Shown here: in pieces, positions 45,853 to 63,687 of the stretch | How positions within the stretch are numbered: position 1 is the stretch's first letter | Layout of the letters: every line of letters starts with the position of its first letter | Source of the DNA: Centrapalus pauciflorus | Taxonomy: Eukaryota; Streptophyta; Magnoliopsida; Asterales; Asteraceae | Assembly: GCA_020465985.1 (NCBI GenBank) | Contig: JAANYP010007111.1 | Coordinates: forward strand, 62,001 to 126,000 | Direction: 5' to 3' | Length of the DNA stretch: 64,000 bases | Notes under the pieces: model-generated | Seen by the model: the letters and a program-made list of their open reading frames with translations, nothing else | Database searches by the model: none | What the model was told of the DNA's origin: nothing | Translations under genes and position numbers: made by a program

Positions 45853-48521
45853 TGTAACACCCGTTAATTTTGAAGCAGTCAATTATTCGTAATTTTATCA
45901 ATTTATCTTAAGCATCATGACTCAACTTAATTAAGATTAAAATGTTAGTGTTATGAGGTGATTTTATGATTTAGGATAATTAATATATGTGAGATATAGT
46001 GGTATGATCATGTAAAATGAAAACTTGTCATCTTAAAAGAAATTAATTATGAGGTGTGCAAGGAATCCTAACAAGAATTGGTTATGATCATATACCATAT
46101 GATTACATCCATGCTAACCATGCTCACTTTATCCATCATAAATCCTTATAAATGTATAACCTCTATTCTTCATTCTTATCACTAATCTATCAAACACATT
46201 AAAAAAAAAACACACACACACACACACACACTCAATCTGGATTTTTATTTTAAAGAATATGGGCTTGAATTTTGAAGATTAAATCATCAACATTATTGTC
46301 ATCTTCTTCATAAGTTCATCATCTTCAACACCAATCACCATTGAGGTTCATTAAGGTATTCATTAACTCTTTAAGTTTTTATAATTTATATATCAACAAA
46401 TGATTATCATGGGAATAGATTGAAGGAATTTTTGAATAATTTTGTATAACAATATTCATCTTCCTCACTTTCTTCAAGATTAAGAAAATCTCCATTAATG
46501 GAGTTTCAAGGTGGACTTAAGGAGTTTTGTGTATCATTTAGAGTTTTCATCCAAAAACAATAGAAAGGTGTTTAAAAATATTACTGGAATCAAATTGAAG
46601 ATTTATTTTCGGTTTTAATAACATGTATGAGATTCCATGGTTTTTGTATAAACTTGAGTTAGAGCAAATCTTGAAAGAAGTTTTGAGAAAAATAATCTAG
46701 AAAATATACTAATAGAAGGTTGATAAGAGTGATGTAGTGTGTGTTAGTAATGGTCCGGAGCCGGTGTCGGCGCCGCCGCTGCTCGGCGGTGGCCGAAGAG
46801 GACGAGGGCAGCAGCCATGGCTGCACCGGTGCACTGCTCGTTCTCGTGCTGACTGCGATTTTGTTCTGGATTTCACCGAGAGGGAGGGATGAGAGAAAGA
46901 GTGTGTGTGTTGTGATCGGACGGAGCTGCGGTGGCCGGCGCCGGCAACGCCGCTGGCCGGTGTCCTTTTTCCTTTGGCCGGCGACTGGATGTTTTTTTTT
47001 CCTTCTGTTGCCTGACCGAGAGAAAAGAGAGATTGGGAAAAGAGTTTTGTTTTTTATTTATTTATTTATTTATTTTTAAAACCTTTAATTTAAATTAGGT
47101 TAGGGTTACAAGTGTTGGGCTAGGGAATTATGGGCTTAGTTTAGTTATAAACCTTAGGCTTTTAATTAAGTTAGTTAATGGGCTAATTACATATAATTGA
47201 AATTTGGGTTGATAGGTATATTAAAGATTAAAGTTGGGGTTTTGGGTTTTAATTTAGTTGTTTTTCTTTTCTTTTATTTATCATTAACTTTGGGTTTGAG
47301 TTAGTTTTAATTTTCTAAGTCCAATATAAATGCACCTTAGGTGTGAATTGATAGTTTGATTATATGAATATTGTGGGGGTTTTTTTTTTATAAGGTAGAA
47401 AGTGAGTTGTAATTTGATAATCCATTTAAATAATTTAATAAATTAGTTTAGACTTAATACTTATTATATGGGCTGAACTTTTCATTAAATTGAAATAGGA
47501 TTTAAGTAGATGGAATTAAATATTCTATATGAAAAATAATTTAGTTGTTTTAATCAAGTTGGTGAGTTACTAATGCAATTTTAAGTAATAAGTTTATCAT
47601 TTATGGTGGGATAACTAAAGTTAAATCATTACGTTTATTTATAGAATTACTTTGTTAATAAAAAAAAATCATATTACGAGGAGGAGTACAGATTAATTAT
47701 TAACGCAGGGGTTTAGCAAACTTTAGCAAATAAGTCGGAATTTATTAATTTAAACCATTTACTTTAATTAATAGAATTGATAACGGACTTAGTAAAAATA
47801 TAGAGTTAAGAATATTGACAAATAGACAATGTACTTTGATATCAGGTCTTTAGTGAATTCAATTGAATGTTGATATTATTTTGTTGCATTGAGCCGATAT
47901 CTGAGAATCATTTTCCCCAGTATGCATACTGTGTATTATGTGGATTAAACGAGGTTGTTGTGTGCTTCCGAGTTGTATGGCGGGCGAGCCGCATGTTTTG
48001 TACACGTGCTAACCAAGCGAGTCGTACGCCGTGTACTTGTTATCGGGCGAGCCGGTAACAATACCTAATTCGTGAATGCTAAATCGAGCGAGTCGTAATG
48101 CCACACATGTTGAATTTGAGCCGATATTTGTGTTGATCATGTTATATATGCTTGTTTGTGCTTTTAAATTTGTTACTCGCTAGGCGACGGCTTACCCCGG
48201 TTGTGGGGATAAATTTTCAGGTTTAACTGATAAGGGAAAGACACCAGCTTCAGGATCTAGAGTTTGAGCATTTATGGTATCAGAAAGACTTCCGCATTTA
48301 CTCTGATTTATATTTTGTACTTGGGATGAGTAGATCCCTAGACTTTCAATTTGGTTGTAATAATTAGATGTTATATTTTAGCGCCCTCTGAATGTGGTGG
48401 TTTTAGTTTATGTATGTATTGAAAATTGAAGTTTGAGATTAGAACGCTTTATTTTATTACTTCGAGGTTTATGTTGGAGAATTATAGTAATAGCGCCGCG
48501 TTATTAGAACGGGGCGTTTCA
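45853..48521 (+). mobile_element. Solo LTR 2, gypsy-like, TSD TCACT
   Basis: 2669 bp from TGTAACACCCG to GGGGCGTTTCA, flanked by exact TCACT (45848-45852 and 48522-48526). It is of the same family type as solo LTR 1 but in the opposite direction. It contains a GC-rich patch (46750-46975) with an accidental open frame, and a CGGGCGAGCC-rich patch at 47985-48060 matched by the GGCTCGCCCG patch at 43710-43760 in LTR 1. Confidence 0.87.
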
Positions 48522-48902
48522 TCACTGCTCTGGCTGATCATATTTAGAAGCTAAAATGGAACATAAATAGACGAAATTGAACATAAAGCTGAACCTAAAA
48601 ATGCAACTCGTGAACACAAAATGAAATCGATTCCATCAGCACAATTGAAGTTAAAATTCAAGATTAAGCGGCAAATGTTAATCGGACATACATACATAAA
48701 ATAAACAGCACTGAACATAAAGAGGAGATAGAGTAATCGGAGTTGTCGGAGGTAGAGAAGAAGAGAAAACGTAAATATTATTGTTGGTTAGAGGAGAGAA
48801 AAATATAGCTAAGGGTTTTAATCGAAAAAGTCACTAGATTTGGGGTGGGTTTTTTTTATGCAAAATTCAGTTTAAGAATTATACATGTAGTGTCACGTAG
48901 GC

Positions 48903-48960
48903 GCCACGTAAGTCGGGTTTGCCATGTGGACGCCACGTAAGTCGGGTTTGCCATGTGGAC
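48903..48960. repeat. 29-bp tandem duplication
   Basis: The unit GCCACGTAAGTCGGGTTTGC plus CATGTGGAC occurs twice head to tail, with a third degenerate start upstream (48892). It lies in the right subterminal part of the non-coding MULE. Confidence 0.85.
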
Positions 48961-49130
48961 GTCATGTGTATGCCATGCAAGCATAACAACCTATTATAAC
49001 CGGTCAAGTATTAAATTTCAAAAGATTTTAGCGGTTAGAGGTTTTTTGTGTAACAAAAAATTGTTAGGGGTTTTATTCACAAAAATGATCCAACTTTGAG
49101 GTTTTTTTACGTAATTATCCCTAATACAAA

Positions 49131-50059
49131 TCCTTTGACAAATGCAAATCCCAAAGGAAAAAAATTTATGAACAAAATGCCTCTTATAGTATTATCAAGG
49201 ATTAATTGTGTCAGAAGGTAGCCTATTGTCGTATTTTTGTCAATTTGGGTAACATACTAAATTGTTTTATTTTAAGGTAACATAATTTTCAAATCAAGCC
49301 AATCAAGATTACCATATCGGATTTAAAGATAAAAGTTACTAATGTGACAATTTCTTTGTCCAGTTAGAACTTTTTATACAATTTATTTTTTGATAATACA
49401 TCGCTATTTTAAGCAAATTTGAAAATAAAATTTTCATTTTAATTTGATAAAGTTATTTTGATTGTTAGGGTAAAAAATTAGAATTTTACTCCAATTGAAA
49501 AAAAAAAAATACTGTGTTACAAAACCTAGCAGCCACCGGCCCACCACTACCGTCTCCTACTTCTCCAGCCACCTTCACCGTCTCCACCCACAGCCACCAC
49601 CATCCACAACCATCACCACCACCGCCTCATGGTCCTCCTTCACAAGCATCGCACCACCACGATAGCTCACCACCACCGTCGCGAAGCACCAAGAAACCAA
49701 AAAGGTTTTCCAGGAAAGGGTTCCATTTTAGTCTCTGTCGAAGGCTCAAAAGCCACATCTGATTTCAGGTCTGTTCTTTCGATTGTTTATCATGTCTGTT
49801 GGATTCCAAGGTATAAGTGTTCATTCGTTTTCAAGGTTTTTACGGTTTGTTCTTTATTAGATATGTTTTATGTTTTGAATGGATATTCATCCGCTTCTGA
49901 TGTAGGTTTCTTCAAGGTTTCTGGTTTTTCATTTGTTGTTCTTGTGTTAATTTATCAGATATGTTGATTATGATTTTGAATCAGATCACTTGTTTTTGAG
50001 TTTAGGGTTCATGTTCATGTATTATCATCATATATTCATGGAAGTTTGAATTTTGTTTC

Positions 50060-50110
<51 letters not shown>

Positions 50111-50421
50111 TAAATTTAAGATTAAAAAATGACATGTGCAAAGTACATTGTGAGTATGTTGCTAATTTATGGAGATCCAATAAACATTTGTTGCTGAAGT
50201 GGCAGCCAACGTGGACATCTAGTTAGCTCCTAGTCACCACTCAATGTTATAATGGATCAATTAATTTGAGTTGGATGTTTTATTAAGAAAAGTTTTGGTA
50301 CTGGAATGCTATTTTAGAAAAAAAAAATCGAATACAATGTGTATTTTTGGTTGCTATTTTATGCAGTTAGCCCTTCAAAAGCCAAAGTATAAAACCAACA
50401 AGCAGAATTTTGCCATTAGCT
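49131..50421 (+). promoter_or_regulatory. Upstream region of the CDC48C-like gene; possible 5' UTR exon
   Basis: Everything between the MULE and the ATG at 50422. A CT- and CCACC-rich stretch at about 49520-49768 ends in TTTCAG and GT and could be a transcribed leader exon, with a 5' UTR intron to the AG at 50365-50366. An (AAT)n tract (50060-50110) would lie in that intron. A frame open at 49514-49762 is Pro/His-rich and unlike any protein I know. No TATA box could be assigned with confidence. Confidence 0.35.
50060..50110. repeat. (AAT)n microsatellite
   Basis: About 16 AAT units upstream of the host gene. Confidence 0.95.
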
Positions 50422-56620
<6,199 letters not shown>

Positions 56621-58105
56621 ATGGTTAGTTACTCTGAAAACAAGCGATATCCAATTTTGTTGCATTAGTGGTTTTACTTCTCTCGTTGCATATCTTGGTG
56701 ATCATAGCGTTACTACCAGGCGTCGAGATGTTCAAATTTGCATCTTTTATTTCTTTTTCATTGTAAAAAGTGACATTTTTTGCGGGGCGAGTTGTTAATT
56801 TCTTTATTATTTGCCTTTTAAAGTTGTGTCAACGTCAATATTTACCGAAAGCATTATTTCTTAAAAAGTTCAAAAATTTATAGATTATCAAATGTCTCCT
56901 TAATTCTTTTTACCCTTGTGGCATCCAGAGAGATGTAGGGAGATAATTTTGAAAATTTGAAGTTGAAAACCAATTTCAAATTCAAAAACAAAAAACAGAC
57001 GGAAGACAGAAATTAAATTGAATCGACTAAAGTGATTTGCATTGTTCTTGATCAAGGCGACGTGATGTAAATTATGTATTTTTTAATTAATATATTATTT
57101 TTTAATTAATATATTACAGTGAACTAAAATTATAATAATTATTAATTCATATACAATAAATTGTAGTAAAATAAATAAAAAACTAAAAACCAAAAACTTT
57201 TAATAATTGTGTTTTTATGAACTTTGAAAAATAAACTGTAACTAAATTGACCATGTTTAATAAGTTTTTATAGACAAAATAATACATTAATTGATATTTA
57301 CAATTGAGCAAATATAAGTTAATTAATTTACAAAATTTAAATTGACTTTTAATCCAATCATGTAAAGACAGAAACAAAAACAAAATAGTGAAATACATTA
57401 TTGTTTATTCAAAAACAGGATATTATGGATCAAAAATAGGAGCCACAAAACACTGAGATTTAAAGAAATGGATTGAAAAATTTATGGCATTTAACTTTAT
57501 TATTGGAAGGTCTTTCATTTAGAATATATTGAATATTTTTAGGTGATCTTTTCATTTTCTAGAAACATGAGTAATAAACTAAAAGTTATCTAATAAATTA
57601 ATATTAATACTATACTTTGATAATATTACAAAATTTAAAAGAATCCCTAATAGCATAAAATTTAACAGTAATTAAATTCAAATAAAATCAAAATGAACAA
57701 TGAAAGCTACGGTAGTAAAATTTCACATTATGATAAATTTACTATATTTAATAAATTAAAATTAATACATTTCCTTTAAATTAATATTTGTTGTGGATGG
57801 ATGGATGTGTCTAAAATCATATCTGTTTTTTAAATAAATTAATAATAACATTTAAAACATAAAAAAATGCAATCAACTAAAAACTAAAACAAATTAAAAA
57901 ATAAATTTTGATTTGAAAAGTGTGTGAAAAGAACACCAAATGTCAACATAATATTATGACCAGATGATATAAGCTATAAAACATGAACACATACATTTAT
58001 CATATATCCTAATTATTACAACAAATAAAAGATTAAAGTACAATATATATTCATATAACAAAGCCAATACTTTTTAAAAAAAAAACTTATGTTATGGTTA
58101 GTATT
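56621..58105. other. AT-rich intergenic DNA and 3' flank of CDC48C
   Basis: The first 200-250 bp are probably the 3' UTR. The rest is very AT-rich with no supported gene, RNA or element. It ends with the target duplication AAAAT (58106-58110) of the copia element. Confidence 0.5.
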
Positions 58106-58110
58106 TAAAA

Positions 58111-58397
58111 TTATTGTGGTTAAATAATGTAATCAATCAACAATAATGAGAAAGAAAGAAATCTTTATTATGAAAACAAGAAACTATTACATGAATTTGA
58201 AGAAGAAAGTCGAGAGAGAGATGAACAAATTCGAGTGTATTATAAACGAATATGAATGAATTGTGAGAGAGTTGTAGTCTGCGTACATATCCATGCATAT
58301 ATATATACATTCCTACCATTTTCCATCTAGCACCCTTTCTTTATTAGCTATTGTCAAATTCTACCCCTTGACTTAGTAAAGTCATTTAATATTGACA
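58111..58397 (-). repeat. Copia 3' LTR
   Basis: 287 bp; plus-strand ends are TATTGTGG (the partner has TGTTGTGG) and AATATTGACA. It contains only about five TA units at 58296-58306. Confidence 0.93.
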
Positions 58398-58416
58398 AAC
58401 TCCACCTTGACTTTAG

Positions 58417-61400
58417 CTAAGTCAAATGTGAATTCCAATTTCCGACGTTCAACACGTCTAAGCAACTTCTGAACTTCACTTCAGGAATTGTCTTCGTTAA
58501 CATATCTGATGGATTATCCTTCGTACCGATTTTCACGAATCTGATTCGCGACTCAGATCTAATGAAATGGTAACGAACATCAATATGCTTGGTACGATCA
58601 TGATGGACTTGATTCTTCGCCAGACCAATAGGACTCATGCTATCACAGTGTATCAACGTCTTCTCTTGATCTACTCCCAGATCTCCAATTAGACCTTTCA
58701 GCCATATTACTTCCTTGGCTGCCTCAGTTAGCGCCATATACTCAGCTTCAGTAGTGGATAAAGCTACTGACGGTTGAAGTGTTGCCTTCCAGCTTATCAC
58801 CGCATTACCGAGCGTAAACACATAACCCGTAGGCGATCTCCATCTGTCCAGATCTGCAGCATAATCCGAGTCTGAGTATCCGATTACTTCAACATTTCGA
58901 TCACCTCCGTAAATGAGACCAACATCCATTGTACCTCTGAGATAACGAAATATTCGTTTAACTGCCACCCAATGATCTTTCTTCGGACTACACATATAGC
59001 GAGACACCACACTCACAGAGTATGCTATATCTGGTCTCGTACAGACCATCAGATACATTAAACTTCCCACAGCCTGAGAGTAGGGAACGTTTGACATTTT
59101 CTCATCATCACCCTCAACTCCATTAGACACCACCAATAAAGGACGAAAACTCGACGATGACGGATTGTTTACAGGCTTCGCATCAAACATCCCAAATCTA
59201 CGCAGTATCTTCTCAACGTAAACTTGCTGCGACAAGAACAACCGTTTGTTCTTTCGGTCTCGTAAGATATCAATCCCCAGAATCCTCCTGGCAGGACCTA
59301 GATCCTTCATCTCAAACTCGGTACTGAGAAGCTTCTTCACGCGTTGAACTTCTCGTATATCTTTAGCAGCGATCAGCATATCATCTACATACACCAACAA
59401 GTAAAGCATGCTTCCATCTTTCAACTTTTGGTGATATACACAGCAGTCGTAAGGACTTCAAACAAATCCATGACCCACCATAAAGCTATCAAACCGCTTG
59501 TACCACTGTCTTGGGGATTGCTTCAGGCCATACAACGATCTCTTTAACAAACACACAAAATTTTCTTTTCCTGGCTCCACATAATCTTCCGGCTGTGACA
59601 TATAGATCTCTTCATCCAAATCACCATGCAGAAATGTCGTCTTCACATCTAGTTGTTCCAACTCCAAGTCACCATGTGCGACTAGCGATAACAACACCCT
59701 GATTGACGTATGACGAACCACCGGGGAGAAAATTTCATTGTAGTCGAGACCTTCCTTCTGACTATAACCCTTGGCTACCAGTCTGGCCTTGAATCTTTCT
59801 TCTTCTGACCGTTCGACACTGACTTTCTTCTTGAAAATCCACTGTAGCCAACAACCCTCTTACCTTTCGGTAACTGAACAAGAACCTAAGTCTTATTCTT
59901 GTGCAGAGATTCAATCTCTTCAGACATTGCATCAGACCACCGATCTGCATCTTTAGACACAATTGCTTCCCGATAGGAATTAGGCTCGTTTGAGCTGTCC
60001 ATATCTTCTGCAACTTGTAAAGCATAAGCGGCCATGTCTTCAAAACCATATCGAGTCGGCGGTTTTATCTGTCTCCTCGACCTCTCTTGAGCTAGCGAGC
60101 TACCGGCTCCACCTTCACGAGATAACCCCGAACTCGAACCCTGAACAGACGACGTCCCCAAGCCTGAATCTGTCAACGGTTCACTCCCGTATTCCACATC
60201 TTCTTCTCTAGACTCGTTCTTAACATTCACTTGGTTTTCTTCTTCATTCACAAACTCTACCCTGTTGTCACTGGAACCACGATCAAACACATCGTGCTCC
60301 TCCACCTTCTTGGTGACGCTCTCCTTGGTAGACTACATCTTCTTCTCATCGAATGTAACATCACGGCTCAGTACTATTCTCATCTCATCTTGAGACCAAA
60401 CTCTGTAACCCTTAACACCATCTCCATAACCTATGAAAACACCTTTCTTGGCTCTCGATTCCAATTTACCATCATTTACATGGTAATACGCCGGACACCC
60501 AAACACCCTGAGCTTCGAATAGTCCGCTGGTTTACCCGTCCAAACTTCAAACGGTGTTTTACAATCAATGGCGGTAACAGGCGAACGGTTGATGAGATAA
60601 CACGCCGTGTTTACTGCTTCGGCCCAATATCCACGCGACAAACCCGCATTCAGCAACAAACACCTTGCTCGTTCCAGCAGTGTCCTGTTCATCCTTTCGG
60701 CTACCCCGTTTTGCTGAGGCGTATGCCGAACTGTCTTGTGTCTTGCAATGTCGTTCTCCTCACATAAATCATCAAACTCATTTGAACAGAACTCCAACCC
60801 ATTGTCTGTCCTAATCTTCTTGACTTTACGTTCCAACTGATTCTCCACCAGTGTCTTTCAGCTCCTGAATTTTCCGAACGACTCACCCTTGTGCTTCATA
60901 ATGAACACCCACGTCATTCGCGAAAAGTCATCTATGATTGAAAGAAAATACCGACCACCACCAAGTGACGGCACTCTGGATGGACCCCAACAATCCATAT
61001 GAACGTAATTCAACGAAGCTTTAGTCTGATGAACGGCCGTTGAAAAACTGACTTTCGTCTGTTTGCCAAACACACAATTCTCACAAAAATTCAACTTTGT
61101 CACCTTATGTCCTCCAAGAAGTTCTCTTGAGCTTAACAGCTCCAAGCCCTTTTGCCCTACATGGCCAAGCCTCATGTGCCACATCTTCGTGAACTCCGGA
61201 TCTTCACTTTGCGTTTGCGAAACGGCAGCGATTCCATTTCTCAGTATCGTTTCACCATTCAACACGTGCAGTGTAGCTTCTCGAACTCCTTTTATGACAA
61301 CCAATGCTCCCTTGGATACCTTGAGTACTTCACCTTGACATGAGTACTTGTAACCTTTAGCATCGAGAGTGCTAAGAGAAATCAAACTCTTTGACATTTC

Positions 61401-62465
61401 TGGAATGTGTCTAACATCGGTCAACTCCCGAACAACTCTATAATGCATGCGAATCTTGATCGACCCAATGCCAACCACCTTACATGCAACATCGTTACCC
61501 ATTAGAACACTTCCAGAACTCCGCTCTTCATACGTCGAGAACCACTCCTTGTACGGACACATGTGAAACGAACACCCCGAATCCAGAATCCACTCCTGTG
61601 AAGTTCCCACATGACAAGACGACACCATAAGCACAAAATCTGACTCCGACTTTGTATCCTCCTTTGCCACGTTTGCATTAGAACTACTTGCTTGGTTCTT
61701 CGGACAATCTCTTCTCCAATGGCCCTTTTGACCACAAGTGTAACAAGTGTCTTTGTTACCGGGTTTCCTTGTCCGTGACTTTGATCTTCCTCTCCTCTGC
61801 TTTCCTTTCTCTTTGCTTGATCGATCACCATATCTGTCGCTTCTAACCACATTTAAACCCACCAATTGAGAATCCAGACCCATTCCCTGAGGCTTTATGA
61901 CGGAGTTCACGCGAGTGAAGACCCGATCTCAATTCTTCAAGTGTGATTGTATCCCTTCCGACGACCGACGAATTCACAAAATTCTCATAAGATGGCGGCA
62001 ACGACACGAGTAAAATCAAAGCCGCGTCTTCGTCTTCGATTTTTACCTCCAGATTTTTAAGATCCATCAAGATCGAATTTAATTCATCTAAATGATCTTT
62101 AAGCGCCGAGCCCTGCTTCATCTTCAATGAAAATAATCGTTGTTTTAGAAGCAACTTATTCGTCAACGATTTCGTGGAATGCGCTTTTTCGTCATATACA
62201 GAGATTCCAACTTCATCCATAAGCCCTCAGCTGTCTCTTCATCTGCGACTTCATATAGTACTTCATCGGAAAGTGACAACAAAAGCGTGGAATGCGCTTT
62301 TTCGTCCTGCAATCTGAACTCGGCTTCGTCCATGTTTTCGGGTCGTCTACCCGTTAACGGAGTCCAGATACTTTCCCTTTTCAGAAGTGCCCTCATCTTA
62401 ACTTGCCATAGACTGAAATTATTTTTACCCGTAAACTTCTCAACCGCTATCATAGGGGGTGCCAT
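58417..62465 (-). pseudogene. Copia gag-pol polyprotein (TNT1-like), multiply broken
   Basis: The minus strand starts at ATG 62465 (MAPPMIAVEKFTGKNN). The order is: gag UBN2 domain; zinc knuckle CYTCGQKGHWRRDC (about 61740); protease WILDSGCSFHM (about 61585); integrase zinc region and core (HMRLGHVGQKG near 61180, YVHMDCWGPSR near 60990, HTPQQNGVAERMNR near 60720); reverse transcriptase (LDVKTTFLHGDLDEEIYMSQ near 59650, [14 protein letters not shown] near 59400); RNase H ([13 protein letters not shown] near 58730, [10 protein letters not shown] near 58570). Breaks are a 17-bp insertion in gag near 62165-62190, and in-frame stops at about 60858, 60333, 59886 and 59458. A frameshift lies between 59886 and 59721. 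The last 335 codons (59424-58417) remain open, as do 350 codons at 61910-60858. Confidence 0.95.
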
Positions 62466-62514
62466 TGTTCGTACAATCAAATTCGTAGAAAACAAGTTCT
62501 ATAACTGCCTAAGT

Positions 62515-62825
62515 TCGAGACCCACTCAAGTTTGAGAGTCACTTAGGTTCGAACCCTTATCTTCGAAGCACACTAAAATTCGAAATCATAAATTAAGTGC
62601 CAACGAGTTCAAAATTTGAAAAAAAAAGTCAAACTTCAATTTTTGAAAATGCCAAGTTCGAATTGCACTAAATTCGAATGAGATGTCAAATTCGAATTGC
62701 ATTAAATTCAAGGTGCTAAGTTCGTATGTACTAAATTCGAAAAACATGCCAAGTTCGAGACCCTTGTTCGAACTGCTAACTTCGAGGCTTTCTATGTTCG
62801 ATACCAACATAAATTCGAGGATTGC
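62515..62825. repeat. Dispersed TTCGAA motif cluster in the copia leader
   Basis: Roughly fifteen copies of AATTCGAA, GTTCGAA or CTTCGAGG-like motifs at uneven spacing, in the untranslated leader of the minus-strand copia element upstream of its gag ATG. Confidence 0.65.
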
Positions 62826-63199
62826 TCGACTGTTTCGTCTCCGGTCGTCTTCTCCGTCGAAACCCGTTTTTCCGGCGAGATAAAATTGCAGAAATTCAAG
62901 ACCACCAAAATCGATTTTTAACTCCTTCGATTTGTGTCGTTGATTATCGTCTCCAACCGTAGAACCAAAAACAAGAACCGTTTCAAGAACGAGACAAAAC
63001 GGAAAACGATTCTTCAAGAACCGTCGATCGCAACGCAACCCCTTTCAACGAACGTATCTTCGACTTTCGAACAACAATGACGGAAAGCCACACCTACATA
63101 AACCCACGAAATTGAAACGTTTTCCTACGAGTTCCGAAAAGCTTCGAAACGAACTCAACAATGGCGGAACACACCGTAATCCTCCAAGAAACGCAACCT

Positions 63200-63217
63200 T
63201 GGTTCGTGATACCACTT
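63200..63217 (-). other. Primer-binding site (tRNA-Met-like, diverged)
   Basis: The minus strand reads TGGTATCACGAACC a few bases inside the 5' LTR. It shares TGGTATCA with the standard copia primer site but differs after that. Confidence 0.6.
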
Positions 63218-63400
63218 TGTTGTGGTTAAACAATGTAATCAATCAACAATAATGAGAAAGAAAGAAATATTTATTATGAAAACAAGAAACTATTACATGA
63301 ATTTGGAGAAGAAAGTCGAGAGAGAGAGATGAACAAATCGAGTGTATTATAAACGAATATGAATGAATTGTGAGAGAGGTGTCGTCTGCGTACATATCCA

Positions 63401-63489
<89 letters not shown>

Positions 63490-63576
63490 TCCTACCATTT
63501 TCCATCTAACACCCTTTCTTTATTAGCTATTATCAAATTCTACCCCTTGACTTAGTAAAGTCATTTAATATTGACA
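63218..63576 (-). repeat. Copia 5' LTR with expanded TA tract
   Basis: 359 bp; plus-strand ends are TGTTGTGG and AATATTGACA. It is longer than its partner almost only because of a TA tract at 63404-63486. Confidence 0.93.
63404..63486. repeat. (TA)n microsatellite inside the 5' LTR
   Basis: About 41 TA units at the position where the partner LTR has about five. Confidence 0.97.
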
Positions 63577-63687
63577 AAAATAATAAACAAAAACTCAACT
63601 GAATCAAACATTATATTAAATTAAATGTAAAAAAAAACTCAACTTTTAACTGCCATAAAAAGACCACCAAACAGTGTAATAAATTAA

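Larger units (their letters stand above)
42856..49121. mobile_element. Non-coding MULE of 6.3 kb, TSD TAATACAAA
   Basis: The ends match in inverted orientation over roughly 95 bp: left GGGGAAATTGCGCAAAAAAA and, from the right edge inward, GGGATAATTACGTAAAAAAA, followed in both by AAGTTGGATCATTTTTG-type sequence. The flanks are an exact 9-bp duplication TAATACAAA (42847-42855 and 49122-49130). It has no transposase. Most of its length is two later solo LTRs (43234-45821 and 45853-48521), so the original was about 1 kb. Internal copies of the end motif near 43047 suggest rearrangement. Confidence 0.88.
58111..63576 (-). mobile_element. Ty1/copia retrotransposon (Tork/TNT1-like), TSD AAAAT
   Basis: A complete 5466-bp minus-strand element flanked by AAAAT (58106-58110 and 63577-63581). 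The 3' LTR is 58111-58397 and the 5' LTR 63218-63576. A primer site reading TGGTATCACGAACC on the minus strand lies just inside the 5' LTR, and AAGGTGGAGTT just before the 3' LTR is the polypurine tract. By eye the LTRs differ at about nine positions plus small indels outside the TA repeat, about 3 percent, so it is younger than the other copia element here. The polyprotein is broken. Confidence 0.95.

Noticed and set aside
46741..47079. Arg-rich open frame of 112 codons
   Set aside because: It lies wholly within solo LTR 2, is caused by a GC-rich patch and ends in a repeat of Phe/Ile/Tyr from a TTTA run; no homologous protein is recognisable.
43234..48521. A single full-length retrotransposon with two LTRs
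   Set aside because: The two repeats are inverted, not direct, each has its own target duplication, and only 31 bp separates them.
49514..49762. Pro/His/Ser-rich open frame
   Set aside because: Low complexity, no recognisable domain, and more easily explained as 5' UTR of the following gene.
50410..50421. Extension of the CDC48C frame to a TTG four codons before the ATG
   Set aside because: Eukaryotic nuclear genes rarely start at TTG; the ATG at 50422 is the first in-frame ATG and gives the expected family N-terminus.
63274..63555. Open frames across the right TA tract
   Set aside because: Microsatellite artefact inside the copia 5' LTR.
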